NCBI GenBank assembly: GCA_963580285.1 | Contig: OY757014.1 | Span: 100,566,072-100,630,071, forward strand | DNA from: Lucinisca nassula | Taxonomy: Eukaryota; Mollusca; Bivalvia; Lucinida; Lucinidae | Reading direction: 5' to 3' | Length of the DNA stretch: 64,000 nt | Shown here: positions 21,396 to 30,947 of the stretch, piece after piece | Layout: every line of letters begins with the position of its first letter | Numbering within the stretch: the first letter of the stretch is position 1 | Program-made: the position numbers and the translations under genes | Notes under the pieces: model-generated | Told to the model about the DNA's origin: nothing | Database searches by the model: none | What the model saw: the letters and a program-made list of their open reading frames with translations, nothing else

Positions 21396-24180
21396 GAGAC
21401 AGCCAAGGTATCCCGCCCCTTAATAAAAAGGGTGGGAACGGGGTTGCTGAATCAGACTGAAAGGGCAGAGGAACTAATTGGTCAATTCAATGATGCGTTT
21501 AATAAAACTGAGTTCATGGAGGTTCCTTTGACTGGAAGATCGACTCCATTCATGGAAAATATTTTTGTTTCAGCCACAGGAGTGATCAAATTACTTCAAG
21601 GCTTAAACTCCACTAAGGCCGTAGGACCCCGATGAGCTTCATCATAGAGTCCTGAAGGAACTAGCAAATAGGTTATGTCCAGTTCTTGCACACCTGTTTC
21701 AACAGTCTCTTTATACGGGTGAAATCCACAAATAATGGGTCCTAGCCGGAACATTTGTCCACTCTTTAAAACAAGAGGACCAAGCTGGTCCTGTATCGCT
21801 CACCTGAGCTAACAGATTCAAAGTTTCAGGAAGTGCCAACCTTTACTGAAGGATTAATGGTGATGACAGGGTAAGCAATTTCTGCAAATCAAGTAGAATG
21901 TAACTCTATGATAAATTGGCTGACCTCACCAGTTTTCAAACTCATTCAAGCTTTTATTCCTGACTTGCTTAGAAGATCCGATATAAACTGATGGGGTTAT
22001 GGTGATGACAAGTTCAAAAATAAGCAATTAACTGCTGCAATCAAAGGGATGTTACTCTGTGACAAATAGGCAAACCTCACGAGTTTCCAAACTCCTCCGA
22101 GCTTTTCTGCCTGACTTATTTGTTTGTAAGTTTTCTGAAGATCCGATCAAAACTGAAGCGGCAGCAGTGCTAACAAGGTCGAAAAAAGGCATTTTTAAGC
22201 AATCAAAGGCACGTAACTCTATGATAAATGTGCCGACCTGACCAGTATTCAAACTCATCCAAGGTTTTATTCCCAGCCACCTTACATATAAGTTTCAGAA
22301 AGATCCGATCAAAACTGAAGGGGCTACGGTGATGACAAGGTCAAAATTTGACATTTTTTTGCAATCAAAGGGATGTTACTCTAAGATAAATGGGCCGACT
22401 TGGCCAGTTTTCAAACTCATCCGAGGTTTCATCCCCAGCCACCTTAAATATAAGTTTCAGAAAGATCCGATCAAAACTGAAGGGGCCACGGTGATGACAA
22501 GGTCAAAAATCAACATTTTCAGCCATCAAAGGGACATAACTCTACGATTAATGGGCTGACTTGGCCTGTTTTCGAACTCATCCGAGATTTTATCCCCAGC
22601 CACCTTATATATAAGTTTCAGAAAGATCCGATCAAAGCTGAAGGGGCTATGGTGATGACAAGGTCAAAAATCGGCATTTTCAGCAATCAAAGGAACGTAA
22701 ATCTATGATAAATGGGCCAACTTGGCCGGTATTTAAACTCATCCAAGGTTTAATGCCCAGTCACCTTACATACACGTTTCAGAAAGATCCGATCAAAACT
22801 GAAGGGGCTACGGTGATGACAAGGTCAAAAATCGACATTTTCAGCCATCAAAGGGACTTAACTATAACATAAATGGGGCGACTTGGCCGGTTTTCGAACT
22901 CATACGAGATTTTATCCCCAGCCACCTTACATAGAAGTTTCAGAAAGATCCGATCGAAGCTGAAGGGGCTACAGTGATGACAAGGTCAAAAATCAACATT
23001 TTCAGCAATCAAAGGGACCTAACTCTATGATAAATAGGCCAACTAGGCCGGTATTCGAACTCATCCGAGGTTTTATCCCTAACCACCTTACGTATAAGTT
23101 TCAGAAAGATCTGATCAAAACTGAAAGGGCTATGGTGATGACAGGGTCAAAAATCGGCATTTTCAGCAATCAAAGGGACGTTACTCTATGATAAATGGGC
23201 CGACTTGGCCGGTTTTCGAACTCATACGAGATTTTATCCCAAGCCACCTTTCCAATAAGTTTCAGAAAGATCCGATCAAAACTGAAGGGGCTACGGTGAT
23301 GACAAAGTAAAAAATCGGCATTTTCAGCAATCAAAGGGATGTAACTCTATGACAAATGAGCCGACTTGGCCGGTTTTCGAACTCATCCGAGGTTTTATCC
23401 CCAGCCACTTTATATATAAGTTTCAGAAAGATCCGATCAAAACTGAAGGGGCTACGGTGATGACAAGCATTTTCCCATTGTAAGTCTATGGGACCTTGTG
23501 ATTACCATAGCAACCAAAGTTTTTAAGCGATTTCAAAAAAAATGCTTATGTCATCAATGCCCCACCAGTGGCATACTACAGATGTGAAATGATTGAGATC
23601 AGCCTGCAGGCTGCAAAGATATAGCTGCTCAAAAGTGTGGACGGACGACGGACGACGGAGGACCCACTATACTATTAGCTCCCCTGGAACCTTCGGCCCA
23701 GGTGAGCTAAAAAGGAGATAGGGCTCTTGCCCGTAATTATTGCCCTGTGTCTCTGACTTTTATTCTGTGTAAATTGCTTGAATAAATAGGCTGCTCAAAT
23801 ATAATGGCCCACTTGGATGAACATAAAATTTTGTCAGACGGACAACATGCATTTGGGAAAAGGCATAGTTGTGAAACTTAGTTGAGCACAGTTGAAAATC
23901 GTGGGCAGGGCATAGGGGGACAGATGGACACATTTATTCTGGACTTCGACTGGGCTTTTGACAGCCCGCCACATGAACTACTTAAATCTAAGTTATTTGG
24001 CTATGGAATTGGGGGGGGGGGGGGACTCTCAAATGGACAGATTCCTTTCTTTGCTACAGAAAACAGCGCATTGTGAATCTTCGGAGTAGGCTCTAGTTTT
24101 GTCTGGAGTCCCACAAGGAACTGTTCTTGGCCATGTTGTTCTCCCTGTACATCAATGATATTTCCGCCAACATTGACCCT
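21396..24180 (+). pseudogene. LINE family 2: linker and reverse transcriptase, split by an insertion
   Basis: 21396-21771 reads QKGDSQGIPPLNKKGG, then after a one-base shift TERAEELIGQFNDAFNKTEF, then VIKLLQGLNSTKAVGP and VLKELANRLCPVLAHLFQQS, ending ICPLFK. 23713-24180 resumes as KGDRALARNYCPVSLTFILC, then MAHLDEHKILSDGQHAFGKR, FILDFDWAF (catalytic block), HELLKSKLFGYGIGG and SLYINDISANID. A G homopolymer at 24011-24024 and several stops and shifts make it inactive. The insertion at 21772-23712 falls between two lysine codons of the LFKKGDR motif. Confidence 0.8.
21772..23712 (-). mobile_element. Hairpin-ended element with ~10 tandem units, inserted in a LINE
   Basis: Same family as 16667-19724. 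The left end is CAAGAGGACCAAGCTGGTCC, then TATCGCTCACCTGA; the right end is GGCCCAGGTGAGCTAAAA. It sits in an A-run of the host LINE (CTTTAAAA|CAAGAG ... GAGC|TAAAAAGG). Read on the other strand this is insertion into a T-run, as expected for Helentrons. The ~160 bp units match those of the first element. Confidence 0.7.
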
Positions 24181-24480
24181 TAGGTTTTGGGTGCTCGTTA
24201 GAACCGCCTCATTGAGGCGGTTCTAACGAGTACCCACAACCTACATGTATGTATAGGAGCAGAAATAAGAAAGATAATGTTTACCCCCGTAAACCCAAGT
24301 TTTCAATATATAAAGTGGGGTTTAGGGTGTCTTTATTTCACGGACTTGTTCACGTGATGGAAAGTATTTTAAAAGAGAAATGAAAGAAATGATCAGAAAT
24401 CGATACAATCAACCCACACCTCCCATCAGAGACACCAAATGGAAAGAAACAGAAAGATGAAATATATAACTAGACCCTAA
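24181..24480 (-). repeat. Double-hairpin element copy
   Basis: A near-perfect palindrome of about 64 bp (24181-24244) has arms with GGGTGCTCGTTAGAACCGCC. To its right lies a second hairpin: TTTACCCCCGTAAACCC against GGGGTTTAGGGTGTC. Further right, CACGGACTTGTTCACGTGAT matches, in inverse, the sequence left of the copy at 63010. Confidence 0.6.
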
Positions 24481-24653
24481 TAGAAACTTCAATAGCGGAA
24501 AGTCAAAGCGACAGTTACTTTCCCACAAAATGGCCAATTTGCTGTCCAAAACAAAAAGCGATACTACACACATTCAAAAACGAACTATAACAAAAATAAA
24601 TCGCATCAGAAGAAACGCATTGTAACGGTCAGTAAAAAGTATTTCACTGGGAG

Positions 24654-24686
<33 letters not shown>

Positions 24687-25040
24687 GGTGTGTGTGTGTG
24701 TGTGTGTTTGTGTGTGTAGGGGGTGGGGGGCTTAAATCGTTTAACGCGACCGCAGTCCTCTCCCTTACTTCTGTCGCGATTTAGATGAATAATTTGTTTA
24801 GCCCGCAACTTCCTAACCCATCAGTACAACATCTCCGAGAACACAACTATCAAACAACCACAGGGATAAAACAAAGGCGAGGACTCAACAACAAGAAATA
24901 ACTGAAATGCTGGTCAAAAGAAAACCGAGAGTTAGAGTTCGATGGGCCCGACCGGAGACAGAGCATCTGGTACCAGTTAACATTACATAACATTAAACTA
25001 TTAATTCTGAGTAAGCGTTTACGCTGAAAACGTCATAGAA
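24481..25040. other. Unassigned; contains a (GT)n run
   Basis: GT-rich microsatellite at about 24654-24718 with a following G-run. The rest is A-rich with no recognised feature. Confidence 0.5.
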
Positions 25041-25701
25041 TCTGAGGCCTGACCCACCGGCGGGCGTGCAATTAAAGCGGGATCGTCACCGGGTCGGGTT
25101 ATCTACCATGCATGCAGTCTGGCGTATAGCATTTATGTTGTACCCAGTCCTATAATATTGAAGAACGATTTTTACGAAATTGGGTACTGAAGTCATTGTT
25201 AGTATATATTTTTCTGAATTTATATACTAAGTCACCAAAAATTCGGGTTCTGATATATCTTGTTGCAGAAGAGATTTAAGTCCAGCATTGACTTTTGAAA
25301 CTAAATCGGAATGGCGTCTATAAAACTTAGAAAAGCCTTTGCGTAGTTTATGATACTGATAACCCTGATTAAGAAGTTTCACAGTTAACAATTTATTACG
25401 AGTGTTGAAGTCAGTTACATGGCTAAACACTATAGAAAATCGAACTAATTGCGAAATAAAAACGCCATAGGATGCCGCAAAAGGAGCGTCACCACCAAAG
25501 AAAGGAAAAAATATAATCTCAATATCAAAATCATTGCGTTTATCTTAAATTCTGCAGGAAACAAACCCATCTACAATAGACGTAAATCCCAAATCGAGCA
25601 TCGGTATCAGAAGTATTAGCTTTATTTAACTGAAGGTAAATTTGACTGATCAAACCATCGAAAAAGGTATTGTCAATATCTAATAAATTATCCAAATATC
25701 T
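25041..25701 (-). pseudogene. Penelope-like RT: catalytic box and C-terminal region
   Basis: The minus frame resumes at RYLDNLLDIDNTFFDGLISQ, a changed YLDD box (Asn for the second Asp). It continues through LQLNKANTSDTDA, then SHVTDFNTRNKLLTVKLLNQ and YHKLRKGFSKFYRRHSDLVS. The last recognisable part (FSTQF, CTP-like) decays by about 25041. The lost catalytic residue and several frame shifts mark it as dead. Confidence 0.65.
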
Positions 25702-25707
25702 TGAAGT

Positions 25708-26286
25708 TACGGAACCCGGGAAGGGACATGATTTTTTAATTTTATTATGTTGTGCGAACAAGATAATATCTTCAGCGGACAATATATTATCGTGTTCGGA
25801 CAACATAATATCTTTTGCGGACAAGATATTTTCTTGTGTGGAAAAGATATGATCTTGTTCGCACAACATAATATCTTGTGCGCACAAGATATTATCTTGT
25901 TCGCACAACATATTATCTTGTTTGCACAACATAGATCTTGGGAAGTTGTGCGGACAAGATATTATCTTTTGCGGACAAGATATTATCTTGTGCGGACAAG
26001 ATAATATCTTGTGCCCACAAGATCTATGTTGTGCAGACAAGATATTATCTTGTGCGGACAAGATAATATCTTGTTCGCACAACTTAATATCGTGTGGGGA
26101 CAAGATAATATCTTGTCTGCACAAGATAATATGTTGTCCGCACAAGATAATCCGCACAAGATAATATGTTGTCCGCACAAGATAATATGTTGTCCGTACA
26201 AGATAATATCTTGTCCGCACAAGATATTATCTTGTGCGCACAACTTATAAGATAAAAAAAAATCATGTCCCTTCCCGGGTTCCGCA
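25708..26286. mobile_element. Palindromic-ladder element with inverted ends and 6 bp target duplication
   Basis: The ends are inverted copies of CGGAACCCGGGAAGGGACAT followed by GATTTTT. The interior is almost entirely a run of ~21 bp units, CAAGATAATATCTTGTGCGGA and variants. Each is itself palindromic (AAGATAATATCTT), so the whole element can fold as one long hairpin or many small ones. It is flanked by TGAAGT at 25702-25707 and 26287-26292. Excision restores the host reading frame across Ser-Thr-Ser-Arg-Tyr-Leu of the RT box. No protein. The ladder reads open in several frames only because of its composition. Confidence 0.8.
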
Positions 26287-26292
26287 TGAAGT

Positions 26293-27476
26293 CGAGCTAA
26301 AGGCTTCAATGATTTCAGATTGGCTTTCAACGGAAAGGGACATCATGAAATCTCTTTCATAACAAAACAAGAACAGATCAGCCACAAGGGGTACGCAATT
26401 CGTACCCATCGGAATGCCCATAATTTGTCTAAATAACTTAGTACCAAATCGTATGTAAATATTGCCAAGTAGAATGGCGAGAGATTCACACACTTTCTGA
26501 CATGGCCAGAATGTATAGTTCTTATGCTCTTCAGAAGTGAAAAAGAAACATTTTTTACTTTACATGCAAGATAGAGAGAATCTTCTGTATGAAATGTCCT
26601 TTCACTTGTATCATTAAGTTTTTCTTTTATAAGATTATTGAGGAAATGTAGTGTAAAGGGTGGAAAAATCTTAAGAACACAAGACTTGAAGCACAAAAAC
26701 GTCTGGATTTCAATTTATTTAAAACTTCATTAGAATATTTTATAGACCAAAACAGATTTCTCCCTGATCTTTCAAAGACTTTGTCGCAATATTTAATCAC
26801 ATGTTTTTTGATGGCAGTAAAACATGAAGTTAATAATTTGGAAACTTCAGTGGTGGTACAAGAGCTTGAGTTTGCAATAAACCGTGCTTTGTATGGCCTT
26901 TTATGGTGTTTAGGTAAACAATTTAACGCAGGAAGCTTGGCTTGGCTTTCTGTAACACGAACAGCAAACTTGGTGGCTGAATGACAAATGTGGTCATCAA
27001 CTACAGCCCTCTCTACAGCCAAAGGCTGCAGTTCATAGGTCATAGTACCACCAAGCACTTGCTGAAGAGTGTTAACATAGTGGAGCCGTCAAACAATGTC
27101 GACATTGTCAGCGGCCTTCTCTGCTTGAACCAAAACAAACTTCTTATGAAATTCTTGAATGTCTAGTTTAAGGTGATGTAAAGACGTTTTAGGTTTTGGA
27201 GGTATTAAGTTCGTAGAAATGCGTTTGTTCACTAGTTTCAGAATGCTAAGTTTCCGTTCTTTAAGGGCTTTATGCTCAACATACTCCGTTTACACCATCG
27301 ATTACCAAATTCGTTTAAGGTAACAGCGATTTCTTCCCTACACTTTAGAAGGAAATCGATATTTCGGTCCTTTTCGTATCCTAGAATCAGAAATATTTTT
27401 TATATTGCCAGCATGCAAGCAGTTATATGACCAGCAGCAGGATAGCAATACACTTAATTTTTACAATCTCAGGTAT
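26293..27476 (-). pseudogene. Penelope-like RT: fingers and palm
   Basis: The minus frame reads LPKHHKRPYKARFIANSSSC (RT fingers block), then TTEVSKLLTSCFTAIKKHVI and FWSIKYSNEVLNKLKS. After shifts it continues with NLIKEKLNDTSERTFHTEDS and finally FRQIMGIPMGTNCVPLVADL, followed by FLFCYERDFM, then EAFSST at the insertion point. The GIPMGTNC block corresponds to the palm substrate-binding motif. The C-terminal part of the N-terminal segment (AGHITAC, EIAVTLNEFGNRWCKRSM-like) lies at 27476-27290. Confidence 0.75.
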
Positions 27477-27490
27477 CAGGAGTGTTAGTA

Positions 27491-27653
27491 GAAGCCTCCG
27501 TGGTCGAGTGGTTACGCTACTCGACTTGTAAACCAGGGGTCGCAGGTTCGATCCCGGGCTTCTCCAGACTTTCGGATGAGTCTTTAAACCGAGGTCCCGT
27601 CTCCGTATGACCTTAGCTGTTGGTGGGACGTAAAACTGAAACACTCACTCACT
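27491..27653 (+). mobile_element. tRNA-derived SINE with perfect 14 bp target duplication
   Basis: The head CTCCGTGGTCGAGTGGTTAC contains box A and GGTTCGATCCC is box B. The body has CTTTCGGATGAGTC, GGTGGGACGTAAAACTGAAA and a CACT-repeat tail. It is flanked by CAGGAGTGTTAGTA at 27477-27490 and 27654-27667. It sits in the Penelope-like coding region at the codons for Thr-Asn-Thr-Pro. Truncated tRNA-like 3' end rules out a working tRNA. Confidence 0.9.
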
Positions 27654-27667
27654 CAGGAGTGTTAGTA

Positions 27668-28440
27668 TCAATATCAAGATCAGAAACAAGTTTATTGAAA
27701 ATAAAAATGATAGATCTAACAGGTTTATTGTATTTATAGCAAATTATGGGTGTTTCAGTATTTTGAAAATAAGCAGGAATGGATGAAATCACCGAACTGC
27801 CCTGAAAGATACTAGGTAAATCTATAAAATCCAAACCCTTAATGAAAGCTATTTTGATGTAATGACGTTTGTGATTAATTTCAGAATCGGTGCAAGGATG
27901 AAGAGCATGCTGAGTAGGGCCTGTAGTTAAAAGAGCGGCATCATATAATTGATTGGAACTTTCGTAGAATTTATTCCCCTCGATGTCCAGAATACGTAAT
28001 ACAGAAATGCGTAATGAACTTAGAAATGCGAGCATTGAGTGACGTCCATGATTCAACAACATTATGGACAGTCACTTCAGCCTGGTATTGTTTCTTTTAA
28101 AAGCGCGTAATTTTCGATTTTAGGTGCCATTTCTTTTTCTGGTGCCGTGCGATCTAGTTGTACGCTGTCGACAGTCCAGAAGAGAGAAGATATCAAAATC
28201 TGGCATTTTAGACATATTACCCTCATGATAAATGTTGCAATTAAAGCCCAATGGAAACGGTGTCTGTGATAATTTAATCCATTTTAATTCAGTTAAGTGT
28301 CGTTTAATAATTTCAAACCTAGCTGTAGAATTTATATCATGGCAATTTTTTTTCCACTGGTTGTATAGAAATATCATTTACATTAAAACGACGGTACAAG
28401 AAAGACCAGTTTTTCTAGGCTTACTCATTCTACGATAGTA
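27668..28440 (-). pseudogene. Penelope-like element: N-terminal region
   Basis: From 28377 the minus frame reads MIFLYNQWKKNCHDINSTAR, then WIKLSQTPFPLGFNCNIYHE; after breaks it continues MDVTQCSHF-like, YIKIAFIKGLDFIDLPSIFQ and PIICYKYNKPVRSIIFIFNK, ending DIDTNTPE at the SINE. These blocks are shared with many intact bivalve RT proteins of this group (from memory of the family). No catalytic residues lie here; its role in the element is unknown to me. Confidence 0.6.
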
Positions 28441-28521
28441 AATATGATCTATAAAAGGGTTATCCTCTGTAAGCAAGGAATACATCACAGAACTCGAAAA
28501 TATAAAGTGTACATATTTTCT

Positions 28522-28567
28522 GGGCCAGACTAGCTAGTTTCGGCCAATTAGGCCTCATCAGTGACCC
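28522..28567 (-). ncRNA. Type I hammerhead ribozyme (HHR-a)
   Basis: On the minus strand: stem I strand GGGUCA, core CUGAUGA, stem II GGCC-UAAUU-GGCC, core GAAA, stem III CUAGCUAG, cleavage triplet end UC, stem I return UGGCCC. All core positions match the hammerhead consensus and stem I pairs over six bases with one G-U. Stem III is a minimal palindromic octamer, as in Penelope-element ribozymes that act as dimers. It would cleave after the C of UC. It lies just upstream of the Penelope-like coding region. Confidence 0.85.
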
Positions 28568-28786
28568 TCAAATATTTTCAAAATTCCACAATGGAATCAA
28601 TGATCCCAAAGGACAAGAAAATATAAACTACACTATGATGTAGGGCAGGGAGACTTTTTACGGCCGCCACACATTCCCCGACACCGGCTTAGTGACGTTA
28701 AATATGTTCTATAAAAGGGTTTATAGAAATAAAAATAAAAAATGAGTTCCTTTAAGAGCAATGAAAACATTCATAAGAAAGAAGGT

Positions 28787-28832
28787 GGGTCATACTACGT
28801 AGTTTCGGCTAATCAAGCCTCATCAGTGACCC
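28787..28832 (-). ncRNA. Type I hammerhead ribozyme (HHR-b)
   Basis: Minus strand: GGGUCA, CUGAUGA, stem II GGCU-UGAUU-AGCC, GAAA, stem III CUACGUAG, UA, UGACCC. Stem I is a perfect six-base pairing. The cleavage site is UA rather than UC, which fits the UH rule. Confidence 0.85.
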
Positions 28833-29167
28833 TGTAATGATCCGGCAAAGAAAGCCAGAGGAAACATACTGCAATTTTGCTAATTTCGAATAGGCAGTCG
28901 ATACAAAGACATATAAATCAAAATAGGGTCCAAATAATTAAAAACCTGTCTAGAATATGAGTCTAAACCAATAATTTATTTCTGATTTCTCGGAATATTC
29001 ACGCTGATCTCAAAGGACCAAAAGTAAAATATAAACTGCACTATGGTTGATGTACGGGGAGACGTTTTACCGCCGCCACACGGCACAGCACCAGCTGCAG
29101 TGAAGGCAAATAAAAATAAAAAATGAGTTCCTTTAAGAGCAATGAAAACATTCATAAGAAAGAAGGT

Positions 29168-29213
29168 GGGTCATACTACGTAGTTTCGGCTAATCAAGCC
29201 TCATCAGTGACCC
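29168..29213 (-). ncRNA. Type I hammerhead ribozyme (HHR-c)
   Basis: Identical in sequence to HHR-b, 381 bases further along. Cleavage at HHR-b and HHR-c in one transcript would release a 381-nt monomer. Confidence 0.85.
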
Positions 29214-29548
29214 TGTAATGATCCGGCAAAGAAAGCCAGAGGAAACATACTGCAATTTTGCTAATTTCGAATAGGCAGTCGATACAAAGACATATAAATC
29301 AAAATAGGGTCCAAATAATTAAAAACCTGTCTAGAATATGAGTCTAAACCAATAATTTATTTCTGATTTCTCGGAATATTCACGCTGATCTCAAAGGACC
29401 AAAAGTAAAATATAAACTGCACTATGGTTGATGTACGGGGAGACGTTTTACCGCCGCCACACGGCACAACACCAGCTGCAGTGAAGGCAAATAAAAATCA
29501 AAAATGAGTTCCTTTAAGAGCAATGAAAACATTCATAAGAAAGAAGGT

Positions 29549-29594
29549 GGGTCATACTACGTAGTTTCGGCTAATCAAGCCTCATCAGTGACCC
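29549..29594 (-). ncRNA. Type I hammerhead ribozyme (HHR-d)
   Basis: Identical to HHR-b and HHR-c, again 381 bases on, in the truncated third unit. Confidence 0.85.
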
Positions 29595-29940
29595 TGTAAT
29601 GATCCGGCAAAGAAAGCCAGAGGAAACATACTGCAATTTTGCCAGTTTTTACTATTTAACCCTTTGTACACTAGTGTACTCTTTCATTGCTATATGTTGG
29701 ACAAATTCCATTTGTCATATAAGGGGTGGTAGATCTATTTTTTCGTTTTTATTCAATTTTTGACGGAAACTTCTGTTAGCAAATAGTACAGGCCCTGATC
29801 AGACGCCGCGATCTGCGGCGTCTGATCTGGCCATGCACTGTTTGCCAAGGCACCACTTCAGGGGTTTCCCGCCGGCAATGGTATAAAAGTGTGGCCTGAG
29901 GGAGTCAAAATTATTTGGGCGTGTTTTCGTGATGGAAGAT

Positions 29941-30774
29941 TTTTGTGGCGCGTTAACTCCACTGACACAAATCTTTCAGGTACTGCAGTCACGTTACAAT
30001 GATTACCAGCAAGTCTATACTGATGGTTCCAAAGAAGGAGATAAAGATGGTTGTGCGTATGTTTCTAAAGATACGCACCAAACCTTGCGCCTTCCAGATG
30101 GTCCATCTATTTTTACTGCTGAAGCCAAAGCAATAGACCTAGCTTTAGATTTTATCAGTTCTTCAACAATTCAACAAGCAATTAGATTTTCTGATTCACT
30201 TTCTGTGCTTAAGGCTTTACACCATTCATCATCCAAAAATCCTCAAATACAAAAATTGATCGAAAAACATCACAAAATTTCTAAAACTCATAAAATTTTG
30301 TTTTGTTGGCTTCCGAGCCATATTGGCATTGTCGGCAATGAGTATGCTGACAAGAAAGCAAAGGAATCGCTCAATCTTGATCCGTCTATTTTTAAAATTC
30401 CTTCTAATAATTTTAAACCATTTATTAACAGATACATCTTGTCGGAATGGCAAGGCGAATGGGATCGTGAAATAGATAACAAACTCCATGCCATTAAACC
30501 TGGCGTCGGAACAAAATGCTCTCCTCCACAGTTTTCCAGGAAAGAGGATGTAGTATTAACACGATTACGCATTGGCCATACTAGAGTTACTCACTCTTAT
30601 ATTTTAAATGGTGATGATCAACCTACTTGTGTAGGCTGTGATCAGCCTTTCACTGTAAAACATATCTTAATTGACTGTGTTGACTTTTCACCCTCCCGTA
30701 ACATATACTACAAAGCTGACACTTTGCGACAATTGTTTCAAGATGTACCTGTTGATAATATTATTTTATTCTAA
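29941..30774 (+). pseudogene. LINE (I-type) C-terminal RNase H domain and zinc-knuckle-like tail
   Basis: The frame opens with an ATG at 29929, but 29928-29940 is target-site duplication, so LINE coding begins at 29941. Counting from that ATG, the RNase H catalytic set is visible: Asp32 (YTDGS), Glu65 (FTAEAKA), Asp89 (FSDSL), Asp141 (GNEYADKKA), plus His131 in WLPSHIGI. A Cys-rich tail CVGCDQPFTVKHILIDC follows (C-x2-C-x7-H-x4-C). The frame is intact to the stop at 30772-30774. RNase H at the C-terminus is typical of I-type LINEs. The RT and endonuclease are missing through 5' truncation, so the piece is not autonomous. Confidence 0.85.
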
Positions 30775-30947
30775 AAAGAAATTGGTCTTTTTCATAAAAT
30801 TTAACTGTTTCAAATTTTTATACATATCATACTGACATGTTTACTTTTAGTATCCTCATAATTCTTCATGCCGTTTAGTCATTAACCGCTTGACGCTTAT
30901 GACCCACAAACAGGGTTGACGCGTCGTTAAACACGAAATCATCATCA
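30775..30947 (+). other. LINE 3' untranslated region with ATC-repeat end
   Basis: Contains GCCGTTTAGTCATTAACCGC, GACGCTTATGACCCACAAAC and GGGTTGACGCGTCGTTAAAC, ending ATCATCATC. The same sequence closes the second copy at 34059-34206. Confidence 0.75.

Larger units (their letters stand above)
25041..28440 (-). mobile_element. Penelope-like retroelement, decayed, with two nested insertions
   Basis: A minus-strand coding region runs from about 28440 to 25041. The order is an N-terminal segment (28440-27668), RT fingers and palm (27476-26293), then the catalytic YLDD-type box and thumb (25701-25041). It is broken by a SINE (27491-27653) and a palindromic element (25708-26286). A hammerhead ribozyme on the same strand lies about 80 bases upstream (28522-28567), a known association of Penelope-like elements. 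No GIY-YIG endonuclease is visible. Stops and frame breaks are frequent, so it is inactive. Confidence 0.7.
28735..29645 (-). repeat. 381 bp tandem array, each unit with a hammerhead ribozyme
   Basis: Units begin with AAAAATGAGTTCCTTTAAGAG at about 28740, 29121 and 29502, a period of exactly 381 bp. The third unit is cut near 29640. Units one and two are nearly identical. Each carries a ribozyme on the minus strand. A more diverged related unit lies at 28440-28734 and holds HHR-a. Either these are repeated pseudo-LTRs of the adjacent Penelope-like element, or a retrozyme: a small non-autonomous element known in bivalves from tandem hammerhead units of a few hundred bases. Confidence 0.8.

Noticed and set aside
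25540..26330. Several overlapping ORFs reading ILSCADKI-type repeats
   Set aside because: Products of the palindromic 21 bp ladder; only the downstream end (YLDN region) is real RT remnant.
27491..27570. tRNA gene
   Set aside because: tRNA-like head of a SINE with 14 bp target duplications and a CACT tail.
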